Shown: in pieces, positions 17,470 to 26,559 of the stretch
How positions within the stretch are numbered: position 1 is the stretch's first letter
Layout of the letters: each line of letters starts with the position of its first letter
Assembly: GCF_011601265.1 (NCBI RefSeq)
Contig: NZ_JAAOLX010000001.1
Span: 434,001 to 498,000, forward strand
Length of the DNA: 64,000 bases
Origin: Iodobacter violaceini
Lineage (GTDB): Bacteria; Pseudomonadota; Gammaproteobacteria; Burkholderiales; Chitinibacteraceae
Direction: 5' to 3'
Made by a program: the position numbers and the translations under genes
The notes under the pieces: model-generated
The model's input: the letters and a program-made list of their open reading frames with translations, nothing else
What the model was told of the DNA's origin: nothing
The model's database searches: none

Positions 17470-20241
17470 ATGACCTTCGATCTACTTGCCTCGTTTGCCG
17501 CTGCTTTTAATCAGGATCAGCGCCTTATCTCTCTTCAGCTTGGCGATGGTGCAGCATGGGGCGAACAGTTATTACCCCAGCGGGTAACAGGCAGCGAGGG
17601 GATCAATCAGGCTTATTGCTATCAGATAGACTGCCTCTCCCCCGATGGCGCTTTAGAACTTAAATCGCTGTTAGGCTTGCCGGTGGTATTGGCGATAGAA
17701 AACGCCAATGCTGATGCAATTGAGCGTTGCGGGGTCATTAGCAAGGCACAGCTTTTAGGGTCTGACGGAGGCTTTGCAAAGTATGCGCTGACGGTAGAGC
17801 CGCCTTTTGCCCTGCTTAGATATCGCCGCACTTCCCGGGTGTTTCAGGATTTATCTGTCGTCGAGATTGTGAAACAGGTGCTGGCTGAACATCAGGCCAA
17901 AAACCCGGTGTTTGCTTCAGTGCAAACGGTGGATTTCAAACTATCGGGCAATTACCCGCCGCGCTCTTATTGCCTGCAATACCGTGAAGACGATTACGCC
18001 TTCCTCTGCCGCCTAATGAAAGAAAGCGGTTTATCCTGGCGTTTTGAACATTTGGCGGGTGATTCCCCACAAGTACAGCTCATGGTTTTTGATGATGTAT
18101 TTTCTATCCCCGAAGCATTGGAGCCTGTCGCTCGCTTTCACCGCGCAGATGCAACAGAAGAAAGCGATGCACTGACCCAATGGCACAGCCAGCGGCAAAT
18201 CGGCAGCAGTTCGGTTGCCCTTGCCAGCTTCGATTACAAAGCCACACTTACCCAGCACAGCCTGAACGAAAGCGCGATTGATCAGGGCGAAGGCGGGCAA
18301 CAAATCCAATCAAGTCTGGAATATTACGACCCGCAAGCGCATTACTACGCCAGTGATTTAGACCAGCTGAACCAGGATGCAAAACTGCGCCAGAATGCTT
18401 TGGACGGGCAAAAGAAATCATTTACCGGCTCAGGCACTTTACGCAGCCTGCAGGCCGGTCAATGGTTCCGTCTGGAAGATCACCCGGCCCACGAATGGGA
18501 TAGCCCCGAGCAGCGCGAATTTGCCATCACTGAGCTTAAATTCACGGCAAACAATAACTTGCCCGCAGATTTAACCCAGCAACTTGGCCTGGTTGCGCCC
18601 AGCCTGCTTGCCACTTCAGCCAAAGATAACGCGCCTTATCAAGCGGACTTTACCGCCCAAAGACGCGGCCAGCCGGTGCTTAGCCATTTAGGCGGGCAAG
18701 AATTTACCAAGCCCACCAGCCTGGGCGTACAAACAGCCACCGTAGTTGGCCCCGCCGGATCCGAGGTACATACCGACGAATATGGGCGAATTAAGGTGCA
18801 GCTACACTGGCAACGCGCCAGTGAGCACCCCGAATTTGGCGCTAATTTCGACGATAAATCCTCTTGCTGGATTCGTGTTGCCTATCCATCGGCAGGCGCA
18901 AGCTGGGGCCACCAATTCATCCCGCGTATCGGGCAAGAAGTGCTGGTTGACTTTATCGAAGGCGATATCGACCGCCCGATTGTGACGGGCGTTGCCTATA
19001 ACGGCAGCCATCCAGTCCCCGCCTTCAGCGGCGCGGGTGCTTTACCGGCCAATAAAACGCTATCAGGCATCAAAACCAAAGAGCATGAAGGCGGCCAGTA
19101 CGGCGAGCTGCTGTTTGACGATACAAAAGGCGAAGTCCGTACCAAATTATCCAGCGAGCACGGCAAAACCCAACTCAACCTTGGTTATTTGATCCACCCG
19201 CGCACCGACGGAAAAGGTGAGCCACGCGGCGAAGGTTTTGAGCTGCGCACCGATAATCAAGGCGCAATCCGTGCCAATGGCCTGCTGATCAGCACTGAAG
19301 CCAAAGGCGGCGCAAGCGGCAAGCAACTTGACCATAGCCCAGCCCAAAGCCAGCTTGAATCAGCTTTAGCGTTGGCCCAAAGTCTAGGCGAAACAGCCAC
19401 CAACCAACTTGCTGACACGATGGAAACCGGCGAAGGCGATAAAACCGTCAAGCCAGACAATAGCGCAGGCAGTAAAGCCACCACCGGCCACTTGCACCAC
19501 CACGTACACGCCAGCAAAAGCTTTGAAGCTGGCAGCAATACCGATAAAGATGGCAAGAGCAAATCCAAAGACCAGGCAGGCCAGCAAAAAATCATCTTGC
19601 TGCACGGCGAGGACGGCTTAGCTATCACCAGCCCACAAAGCCAGACAATCAGCGCAGGCACAAACTTAGACCTTATTGCCCAGCGCGACACCAACCAAAG
19701 CAGCGGCCGCCGCTGGATTCATAACGTCGGCCAACACATCAGCTTGTTTGTAGCTGGCGTAAAAGACAAAGTTGCACTTAAGCTCATTGCTGCCAAGGGC
19801 AAAATCCAGATGCAAGCACAAAGCGACGATATTGAAATCACCGCCGACAAAAACGTCAAAATAACTGCATGCAAAGAAAAAATAGAAATCGCCGCTGGGG
19901 ACGAAGTGCTCTTCACAGCGGGCGGCGGCTATATCCGGCTAAAAGGTGGCAATATTGAAATCCATTGCCCGGGGGAAGTGAGTATAAAAGGCGCGAGCCA
20001 TGAAATAAGCGGAGGAACCAGCACCAGCATCAACATGCCAATTTTACCTACTGATCAGCCATTAAATATGAAAATCAGATATGTTAATGCGGATGGCAAG
20101 AGCGCTGTATCTGATTCTATCGGCCTGCACCTAAGCGATTCAAATATGCGTGTAGAACAGCCTGACTCTAAAGGTTTCGTTGAATTGAAAGAGATTAAGT
20201 TTGGCAAAATAATGGGCACAAAACCCAAACAAGAAGGTTAA
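17470..20241 (+). CDS. vgrG: Type VI secretion spike protein VgrG with C-terminal extension
   Basis: A 923-residue spike protein of the type VI secretion tube. The N-terminal 480 residues are the phage gp27/gp5-like hub and OB-fold (DEYGRIKVQLHWQR and WIRVAYPSAGASWG are diagnostic). A needle region follows, and the C-terminal part (about 700-870) is a DUF2345-like beta-helix rich in repeated I/V-x-I strands. The last 60 residues form an extra tip (ADGKSAVSD), a likely adaptor for the effector encoded 5 bp downstream. No other structural T6SS genes are present, so this is an orphan vgrG island fed by a secretion apparatus encoded elsewhere. Confidence 0.95.
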   Translation: MTFDLLASFAAAFNQDQRLISLQLGDGAAWGEQLLPQRVTGSEGINQAYCYQIDCLSPDGALELKSLLGLPVVLAIENANADAIERCGVISKAQLLGSDGGFAKYALTVEPPFALLRYRRTSRVFQDLSVVEIVKQVLAEHQAKNPVFASVQTVDFKLSGNYPPRSYCLQYREDDYAFLCRLMKESGLSWRFEHLAGDSPQVQLMVFDDVFSIPEALEPVARFHRADATEESDALTQWHSQRQIGSSSVALASFDYKATLTQHSLNESAIDQGEGGQQIQSSLEYYDPQAHYYASDLDQLNQDAKLRQNALDGQKKSFTGSGTLRSLQAGQWFRLEDHPAHEWDSPEQREFAITELKFTANNNLPADLTQQLGLVAPSLLATSAKDNAPYQADFTAQRRGQPVLSHLGGQEFTKPTSLGVQTATVVGPAGSEVHTDEYGRIKVQLHWQRASEHPEFGANFDDKSSCWIRVAYPSAGASWGHQFIPRIGQEVLVDFIEGDIDRPIVTGVAYNGSHPVPAFSGAGALPANKTLSGIKTKEHEGGQYGELLFDDTKGEVRTKLSSEHGKTQLNLGYLIHPRTDGKGEPRGEGFELRTDNQGAIRANGLLISTEAKGGASGKQLDHSPAQSQLESALALAQSLGETATNQLADTMETGEGDKTVKPDNSAGSKATTGHLHHHVHASKSFEAGSNTDKDGKSKSKDQAGQQKIILLHGEDGLAITSPQSQTISAGTNLDLIAQRDTNQSSGRRWIHNVGQHISLFVAGVKDKVALKLIAAKGKIQMQAQSDDIEITADKNVKITACKEKIEIAAGDEVLFTAGGGYIRLKGGNIEIHCPGEVSIKGASHEISGGTSTSINMPILPTDQPLNMKIRYVNADGKSAVSDSIGLHLSDSNMRVEQPDSKGFVELKEIKFGKIMGTKPKQEG

Positions 20242-20246
20242 TTTAA

Positions 20247-21563
20247 ATGAGCCAAAATAATAAAATATTTATCGACTTACCCGATGAGCCTTGGGAATCA
20301 AACGCGTTTAATGGGCAACTAGATATAGTCTTACGCAGGCCGAGAGATGTCATTATCAATATTAATCTGCCATCACCATTTGCGAAATTTACACTGGAGT
20401 CTGACCAGGATTTCTTTTACGACATAAAAAGCAAACAACGCCTAAAACGGATGGAATATGCCAATGGAGAAAAGGTTCACTTGTGGGTTGGCCGGGATTT
20501 CAAAGGAAGCTTGTTCTTAAAATCCGGAAAAACGATATATGCAAATTTTGAAATTGCTAAATTGTTTGAACAAGAAAAAAAACATTCACTTTATAATGAT
20601 TATACTTACAAGCCAGCCCCACTAATACTTGAAGCATCAAAAGATAATCAAAAAGAAGCAAGTAGCATTTCTGCACAACAAGAAATGATGCATATCGTTG
20701 AAGTTAAATCTGAGGCACAAGCGCCTGACTATATTTTATCGGCAATTCGTTCTGGCGCAGAATCATTAAAGCTCGATTCTCAAAATGTAATAACAATAAA
20801 TTGGATTGTTTCCCAGGTAGTTGGCACAGCAGGATATGGAGTCGATAATAAGCAATGGATTGCTGAGTTATGGAATAAATCTATTCGATTGCAACGAGTC
20901 ACTCATAAGTCTGGTAATAAGACATATATCATTTTTAAAGGTAATGCTCGTCTGCGGACGCTGTTTACTGCCTCGCGTTATGCAGCTGACAATGCAAAGG
21001 TACTTTCTATTCTTGGCGGAGCGGGGTCATTTAAAGGAACAGCTAAAGCAGCATGGAGCGCTGCAAACCCTGTTCTTATATCAGGCTCGGGAGCAGGTAT
21101 GAGGCCTACAGGAGTAGGCATCGCAATTATTTTTTCAATAGGTATTAGTGTTGCTGAGTGGTATGCCGACTATAGCAAACTAGATGCACATGGAAAACCT
21201 ACGAAAGATTTTTTTGATTTAGCAGGCAATGTTGGGCTCAGTCTGGTTAAAACTGTAGTGGCTGGAGAAGTAGGCAGCCTTGCATTAAGTTTGCTTGCTT
21301 CAATTGGGATGGTGGCTGGGTTGACTCCCGTAGGCTTAGTTGTCGCTGGAGTTGCAGTGGGAATCGCTATATTTGCTGGTTTTTATTTAAACAAAGTAGA
21401 TGCTGAACTTTCAGCGACAAGCAAAGTAACTGAGGCCCTAAGAAAGTCCTGGGAATATATTACAAGCGTTGAACCAAACTCTTACAAAGCAACATACCGT
21501 CCTTATGGGGTTAGTACATCATTGCACCCTGCAAGCAATTACCCAACATCACGGAAAAACTAA
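20247..21563 (+). CDS. Candidate T6SS effector with C-terminal hydrophobic (pore-like) domain
   Basis: A 438-residue protein directly behind vgrG, with AAGAAGG before its ATG. No enzyme motif is visible. Residues 1-115 form a beta-rich N-terminal domain, probably for loading on VgrG; a charged linker follows. The C-terminal half holds long hydrophobic helices (GVGIAIIFSIGISVAEWYA; a roughly 55-residue Gly/Ala/Val/Leu-rich stretch ending VGIAIFAGFYL). That pattern suggests colicin- or VasX-like membrane insertion. The next gene encodes a polytopic membrane protein, as expected for immunity to a pore-former. Function is inferred from position and hydrophobicity; I do not recognise the family. 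Confidence 0.6.
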   Translation: MSQNNKIFIDLPDEPWESNAFNGQLDIVLRRPRDVIININLPSPFAKFTLESDQDFFYDIKSKQRLKRMEYANGEKVHLWVGRDFKGSLFLKSGKTIYANFEIAKLFEQEKKHSLYNDYTYKPAPLILEASKDNQKEASSISAQQEMMHIVEVKSEAQAPDYILSAIRSGAESLKLDSQNVITINWIVSQVVGTAGYGVDNKQWIAELWNKSIRLQRVTHKSGNKTYIIFKGNARLRTLFTASRYAADNAKVLSILGGAGSFKGTAKAAWSAANPVLISGSGAGMRPTGVGIAIIFSIGISVAEWYADYSKLDAHGKPTKDFFDLAGNVGLSLVKTVVAGEVGSLALSLLASIGMVAGLTPVGLVVAGVAVGIAIFAGFYLNKVDAELSATSKVTEALRKSWEYITSVEPNSYKATYRPYGVSTSLHPASNYPTSRKN

Positions 21564-21569
21564 ATTATC

Positions 21570-22331
21570 ATGAGTAAAGAAATCGATTTCCCTATCTCAG
21601 AACTATATAAAAAAATAATACTCGGCTGTTTTGTTTTTATTTTTTTTGCATATCAATTCTGCGAGGGAATTTATCGCGAAACAAGCTATTATATTTACCT
21701 AGCAGGTTCAACGTCTTACATTATTTCTTCGTTCGTTTGCCTATGGGTTTTATTTCAAATATATAGAAACAACTTTGAAAGCACCTTGTTAAATTATTTT
21801 TTACTATCTCTACCTTTTATTTTTGTATTCTTTGCTATCTTTCCATTTAATTTACTGTTTTTATCTCTAATAGCTCCACCTATACCTTCAGTGCTGGCTA
21901 TTCCCCTAGGTACAGGTGTTGTGCTATATATTTATCTGAGCATAAAAAGATCAATAAAAACAATAGAAAATTGCCCAGCAGTCATTAAACTAGCAACATC
22001 TGGCTTCCTTAGCGATGGAAAAAAAACAATTATCAAGAAAAAAGCCATAAACACGGTTGATGATACAATAAATAAATACCCATTCAAATTCATAGAATTA
22101 TTCTCAACTGCTTTACCTATATTAATTTTAATAGGTCTAGCAATGGTTGGTGGCGTTTATAAACTATCACCCAACCCAGATTTAATGGTTAGATTTTTTT
22201 GTGCGGCCCTTGGATTTTTAATATCACCACCATTAATATTCATGATGGTTTACACCGTTTATTTAAATTATGTTATTCCAAAACGACTATTTGGCAATGA
22301 ATGGAAAAATGTTTGGCGCGAGGTAGAATAA
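21570..22331 (+). CDS. Polytopic membrane protein, candidate T6SS immunity protein
   Basis: A 253-residue inner-membrane protein with about six hydrophobic segments (ILGCFVFIFFAYQF, SYIISSFVCLWVLFQIY, LLSLPFIFVFFAIFPF, SVLAIPLGTGVVLYIYL, ALPILILIGLAMVGG, AALGFLISPPLIFMMVY). It starts 6 bp after the effector stop. Immunity proteins against pore-forming effectors are commonly integral inner-membrane proteins, so this is the likely self-protection gene. It is more AT-rich than vgrG, as is usual for T6SS effector/immunity cargo. No family was recognised. Confidence 0.6.
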   Translation: MSKEIDFPISELYKKIILGCFVFIFFAYQFCEGIYRETSYYIYLAGSTSYIISSFVCLWVLFQIYRNNFESTLLNYFLLSLPFIFVFFAIFPFNLLFLSLIAPPIPSVLAIPLGTGVVLYIYLSIKRSIKTIENCPAVIKLATSGFLSDGKKTIIKKKAINTVDDTINKYPFKFIELFSTALPILILIGLAMVGGVYKLSPNPDLMVRFFCAALGFLISPPLIFMMVYTVYLNYVIPKRLFGNEWKNVWREVE

Positions 22332-22890
22332 ACAAACAGATTGGGGCTAAGTCTTTATATTTTTCACACAAAATAGAACCTACCCCAATCTTCCCCTCTG
22401 CCTAATGGTCACCACATCAATATAAGCAGCTAGAAAATCAACATACAAAACAAAATGCACCAATCTATTTTTTAACAAATCTGTGCGTTTAATCCAGCCT
22501 TGTACCCCATGCGTGAGGGGTGTAAATACAACACATAAAATCAATAACTTAGCATTATGGCGTATTACAGGGGATCACTACAAATCGCAACAGATGATCA
22601 CCCTGCCCCGCAAAAACCCCGCATACACATTAAGTAAATACACATGTTTTCATATCAAATTTATGCTATTACCTTACGCCTAGCCCCAAGCAATCCATAA
22701 ATAACCTGACTCAAAAGCAAGTAAAAGGTGAGCCCCCCGCTCAACCGGATATAATACATTAGCATATAGCATTTCAGACCACACCCTACAAGGTCTTTCA
22801 AGGGGGTACAGTTTTTTTATACACCGAAGGTGGTGGTTTTTATGCCATTTGCGGATGCCTAAATCTTATTAGGCTTTCTGAACAATGTTG
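22332..22890. other. Gene-free region between T6SS module and prophage-associated DNA
   Basis: No credible gene. Inverted arms AGATTGGGG (22339-22347) and CCCCAATCT (22383-22391) enclose a 35-base loop just after the immunity gene and may act as a weak terminator. A tRNA-Pro-like 15-mer lies at 22498-22512. A TATAAT box occurs near 22750 with no clear -35 partner. GCCTAA/TTAGGC (22857-22874) can form a small hairpin. Confidence 0.5.
22498..22512 (+). other. Candidate attL of the P2-like prophage
   Basis: CCTTGTACCCCATGC matches 14 of 15 bases of CCTTGCACCCCATGC in the anticodon stem-loop of tRNA-Pro (58672-58686), same orientation. Taking it as attL gives a prophage of about 36 kb, a normal size for this phage type. 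Identity does not continue to the tRNA 3' end, so the call is tentative; 17139-17153 is the alternative. Confidence 0.35.
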
Positions 22891-22919
22891 CTGACTGTTT
22901 CCGTCCCAGTCAGGCCTTT
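22891..22919 (+). terminator. Terminator or attenuator in front of the secreted-protein gene
   Basis: CTGACTG/CAGTCAG with a 9-base loop is followed by GCCTTTTTATTT. It lies 33 bp ahead of the ATG at 22952. With no gene closely upstream, it may be a leader hairpin that tunes that gene. Confidence 0.6.
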
Positions 22920-22951
22920 TTATTTAGTGGCTGCTTTAAGGTGACCAGAGC

Positions 22952-23698
22952 ATGAAAAAGATAACAGTCCTAATATTGGCGCTTATTGCGCAACCCTTAT
23001 TCGCAGCTGAATCATTTGATTCGCAGGGTGCGCTCGCTGATTTCATGACTCGAACATTCATAAAAAAGGATGACGCAATAAATTGGGCTACGGCAATTAA
23101 AAATGTTGTCGGTGTTTATGTTACAAAAACTGGTGAGGGAATTAACTTGTTGGGGACGCATGTAAATAAAACCACATCGACAACCCAAGTTGATCTGAAG
23201 GATCGCGAGGTGTTTCACGAGCTTGTTAGCAATACCCAAAATATCGGAATCAATATTGTAAATTTATTCAAATTCAACAGAGATAAAAAGTTTCTTGATG
23301 AGTTGATTATCTCTGATGTGGTTTCTGTTACAGACAGTGCCGTCGATATAGATACTTGTGTAGCTAATCATCCCGCAGCATTTACAAGTACTACAAAATA
23401 CTGGTGCATATCAGCTATTACCCTTTCAAAAATATCGACAAATACGTACACCAAAACAGGCCATTTGGCTGAAGGTAGCTATGGTGTGGCTACTGCAAGC
23501 GGCACATTTCAAAACGACAAAAGCAAAAGTGGCACAAGATTTATGGCTAGCGTTAGCCTCATTGGACCAATTGTCGATGGTAAGTTAATGCAAGAACAGC
23601 TAACCACAACCCCAAGCGATGGTGGTGTACTGAAATCTTTTGGCCTCAGGGAGCACACAGGCCTAGAGGGCATCAGTCTTACACTTCCCCCTGAGTAA
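22952..23698 (+). CDS. Secreted hypothetical protein (signal peptide)
   Basis: A 248-residue protein with a clear Sec signal peptide (MKKITVLILALIAQPLFAAES; cleavage after AFA/FAA near residue 19). The mature part is soluble, beta-rich and Ser/Thr-rich, with two Cys (DTCVANH and YWCISA) that could form a disulphide in the periplasm. I recognise no family. GGTGACC precedes the ATG and a terminator follows at 23776. If the prophage boundary at 22498 is right, this would be a phage-carried conversion gene; otherwise it is chromosomal. Function unknown. Confidence 0.65.
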   Translation: MKKITVLILALIAQPLFAAESFDSQGALADFMTRTFIKKDDAINWATAIKNVVGVYVTKTGEGINLLGTHVNKTTSTTQVDLKDREVFHELVSNTQNIGINIVNLFKFNRDKKFLDELIISDVVSVTDSAVDIDTCVANHPAAFTSTTKYWCISAITLSKISTNTYTKTGHLAEGSYGVATASGTFQNDKSKSGTRFMASVSLIGPIVDGKLMQEQLTTTPSDGGVLKSFGLREHTGLEGISLTLPPE

Positions 23699-23775
23699 TT
23701 TCTTGGGAAGAAATCGGAGCATTTTGAAGTGTACTACAAGGTAGTTTCGTGGTTACAGCCTAACCTAACATTCGA

Positions 23776-23805
23776 GAGGGACAGGCCAGAAGCGGCCTGC
23801 CCCTC
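23776..23805 (+). terminator. Intrinsic terminator after the secreted-protein gene
   Basis: GAGGG-A-CAGGCC pairs with GGCCTG-C-CCCTC around a 6-base loop, with one mismatch, followed by AATTT. The T-run is short, but the stem is strong. Confidence 0.65.
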
Positions 23806-23816
23806 AATTTAACTTT

Positions 23817-24371
23817 TGAATCGCCTCGGGTTTCCTAGACACCTAAAGAGCCTCAAAATGAGGTTATTAGGAGGTCTTATGAGTAAATCCAATCGCTACA
23901 CCGAAGAATTCAAAATCGAAGCCGTCAAGCAAGTGGCAGAACGCAACTATCCTGTCGCAGAAGTCGCTGAACTACATCGTGAATTAGCGATTAAAGCGTT
24001 GTTGATGGCCGTGTGGCGGCGTCAATCTAAGTAAGAAGTGCTCGTGCATTCAGATCAAGGTAGTCAATTCAGTAGTTATGATTGGCGGGATCTGCTGCGT
24101 GCGCATAATCTAAAGCCAAGCATGAGTCGGCGAGGCAATTGCCATGACAATGCGGTCGCGGAAAGTTTCTTCCAGTTATTGAAGCGGGAACGAATCAAAC
24201 GACAAACCTACCGTAACCGAGAGGATTGCGCGTCGAGATGTGTTTAATTATATCGAGATGTTTTACAACCCCAGGCGACGCCATAGTTTCAATAATGGGT
24301 TATCACTAGTAGAGTATGAAAAGCAGTATTTCGAACGGCTCGGAAGTATCTAGAAAACCCGGGGCGATTGA
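23817..24371 (+). mobile_element. Deletion derivative of the IS3-family element (555 bp)
   Basis: Both ends resemble the inverted repeats of the intact element at 11685-12918 (start TGAATCGCCTC, end GGGGCGATTGA). Inside, the first 31 codons of orfA are fused to the last third of orfB, so about 0.7 kb is missing. OrfB also carries a stop (near 24032) and a frameshift (near 24230). It cannot encode transposase but might be moved in trans by the intact copy. Confidence 0.88.
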
Positions 24372-24719
24372 CTGTGCTTCGTCGCATGTTGGGTTCTCAT
24401 CTGCGTAATTCGCATATGGCCTAGCGGGCTTCTATACATGTGGTTTGACGCGATAGCAAATACACTCTTATTAGCAATTGCAGCGTACTAAGACTAACCC
24501 TACGTTCAACCCAGACCGCAAAAAAAGCGCGCAGCCGGTTATTTTTACGTTAGGCACGCGTGCTCGTAACTTTATTTTTTAGTTTGCCCTCAATGGGCAC
24601 TATAAAAATATGTACAACGTCTAACTACTCCCGACTGACTATACAAAATAACCTACGCCACAAAAACTTACAAAAAACCCACAAAAAAAACAAATAAACT
24701 TACAAAAAAAACACCGCTT
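24372..24719. other. Gene-free AT-rich spacer
   Basis: No gene or strong repeat was seen. Base composition drops sharply toward AT from about 24600, marking the left edge of the foreign-looking defence cassette. Confidence 0.5.
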
Positions 24720-24749
24720 TTGACTGCCTTAGTAGGCTCACCGTATACT
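24720..24749 (+). promoter_or_regulatory. Promoter of the OLD-like/ParB-like cassette
   Basis: TTGACT (24720-24725), an 18-base spacer and TATACT (24744-24749) form a good sigma-70 promoter about 115 bp ahead of the ATPase start codon, leaving a long leader. Confidence 0.6.
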
Positions 24750-24767
24750 CTGTAAATTATTGTACTC

Positions 24768-24783
24768 AACGTAAGTATACGTT
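24768..24783. promoter_or_regulatory. Inverted repeat in the cassette leader (operator candidate)
   Basis: AACGTA-AGTA-TACGTT is a 6-bp perfect dyad starting 18 bases after the -10 box, where a dimeric repressor could block early elongation. The binding protein is unknown. Confidence 0.4.
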
Positions 24784-24865
24784 TGCTATCATCCTTTATA
24801 AGCAAAAGAATACTAATAAAATACACTTCATATACTTTGTAATATTATCTTTTAAGATATAACTC

Positions 24866-26545
24866 ATGAAAATTGAAAATAAAATAAAATACTCAAAAAA
24901 AGATTTGGGTATTGTAGATAATAAAGATGTAAAAATAGAAAAAATAGATTCTATTTTTATTAATAACTTCAGATCGTTTAGTGAAAGAAAAATTGTTCTC
25001 GGCGACGTAGTTACAGTCCTTGTTGGAAGAAATGGGACGATGAAAACAACCCTTATGGGCCTATTAGCACATCCTTTTGATAGTTTAATAAAGGATGCTT
25101 TTGGAAAAGAATTAAAAACTTCTTTTAAGGATGTGTTTAAACTTTCCAACGAGCATGACAACAAACCATATTCATATGATCTAAACATTAAAATATGTGG
25201 AAGTAACAAGCTATTATCTGAAGAAGTGCGAGTCTATTACGTGACTGGAAAAACGAACCGATTTAGAGTCGTAGTTTCAGGGGCGAATTCAGGAGATGGT
25301 AACTTTAAATATAACACTTCATTTTTAAATATGAAACGTTTATTACCAATGGTTGATGTTAATGCGGCACCAATCTCAATTGATCTAAGCGCGGAAGAAA
25401 AAAAACTCCAGCAAAATTTTTATGAAACCGTTTTCTCAAAAAATGGATTTGGTAGTTTTTCAGCAGTAAAGGATGGGGTTAATAAATCAACTTTTGCACC
25501 AGTAGGTGCATCTGCTAAATATGGCTATGAATCAATATCCTCAGGAGAAGATAACCTAGGGGCAATATTTAATAAAATGATAGGTTATGTAAGATCTTTT
25601 GACGCTAGCTCATCAGAAGGAAACGGCATATTTTGCATCGATGAGTTTGAAGCAAGTCTGCATCCAGTAGCACAAATAAAACTACTAAATTTCTTATATA
25701 GTTGGGCACAAAAATATAAAGTTCAAATAATAATTACAACACACTCTTTACACTTAATACAAGACATTTACACAAGTCATTTCTCAAACATGAGTGCAAA
25801 TAGAATTACTATTAATTTTTTCAGCTGCTCTGAAGTTGGAAGTGACAACAACTATCCAATATTGATAAATCCAAACTACAATTTAGCATACAAAGAGCTG
25901 ACTTTTAAAGAACCAATTGAAGTAATAAATAATAAAAAAATATCTATTTTTCTAGAAGATGACTGTGCATTAATGTTCTTCAAGAAAATAGTTAAAAGCA
26001 CAAAAATACTTAGTGCATTTAATTTCAAGTATAAATTTGAAAGTGAAACAAAAAATCCAGGTACACCGTATAGCGCCCTCATTAGTTTATGTAAAAATTT
26101 CCCAGATTTATTAAAAGAATCAATTGTAATATTAGATCCCGATGTCAAAGAAAACATCACTAATGGAATCAAAGCAAAAAATACATTTTTATTGCTACCA
26201 GATGCTAAAAATGTTGCATTGGAGCGCAGAATGATAGCTTACATAGTAGGTTTAGAAAACGATGATAAATTCTTTAAAAAATTCAAAAAAGAAAAAGCCA
26301 TTTTTATTTCTGAAATTAAAGATGCAGGAGTAGTACAAGCGGAAGTCCACCAAATATTAGACGAGCAAATAACAAAAATAGATCACTGCAAAAAATGGGC
26401 AAAAAACTCAGCTAGCTCATTTAAAATGTACGTTGGTTATTATTGTGATAATGAGCTAAAAAAAGATTTATTTATGACATCATTAATAAACAGAGTGAAT
26501 GAAATAAACATTGCCCGGGGCATGCCAATCATTTCTATCAAATAA
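24866..26545 (+). CDS. OLD-like ATPase with C-terminal TOPRIM-like motifs
   Basis: A 559-residue protein with an ABC-type ATPase core: Walker A GRNGTMKTT (54-62, with Met where Gly is usual), signature SSGEDNLG (225-232), Walker B IFCIDEFE (about 255-262) and switch His TTHS (291-294). The C-terminal part has FLEDD (362-366) and ILDPDV (422-427), the Glu and DxD of a TOPRIM nuclease as in OLD and Gabija GajA proteins. Such proteins cleave or nick phage DNA when activated. It is the first gene of an AT-rich operon, 14 bp ahead of a ParB-like gene. No GajB-type helicase is present. The nuclease activity is inferred. Confidence 0.8.
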   Translation: MKIENKIKYSKKDLGIVDNKDVKIEKIDSIFINNFRSFSERKIVLGDVVTVLVGRNGTMKTTLMGLLAHPFDSLIKDAFGKELKTSFKDVFKLSNEHDNKPYSYDLNIKICGSNKLLSEEVRVYYVTGKTNRFRVVVSGANSGDGNFKYNTSFLNMKRLLPMVDVNAAPISIDLSAEEKKLQQNFYETVFSKNGFGSFSAVKDGVNKSTFAPVGASAKYGYESISSGEDNLGAIFNKMIGYVRSFDASSSEGNGIFCIDEFEASLHPVAQIKLLNFLYSWAQKYKVQIIITTHSLHLIQDIYTSHFSNMSANRITINFFSCSEVGSDNNYPILINPNYNLAYKELTFKEPIEVINNKKISIFLEDDCALMFFKKIVKSTKILSAFNFKYKFESETKNPGTPYSALISLCKNFPDLLKESIVILDPDVKENITNGIKAKNTFLLLPDAKNVALERRMIAYIVGLENDDKFFKKFKKEKAIFISEIKDAGVVQAEVHQILDEQITKIDHCKKWAKNSASSFKMYVGYYCDNELKKDLFMTSLINRVNEINIARGMPIISIK

Positions 26546-26559
26546 AAAAGGCGGTTATT

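Noticed and set aside
22744-22920. Cyclic-di-GMP or other riboswitch upstream of the secreted protein gene
   Set aside because: Hairpins are present, but no conserved riboswitch core could be matched.
24866-26545. Assignment as Gabija GajA or Septu PtuA
   Set aside because: No GajB helicase or PtuB HNH gene is adjacent; the partner is a ParB-like protein instead.
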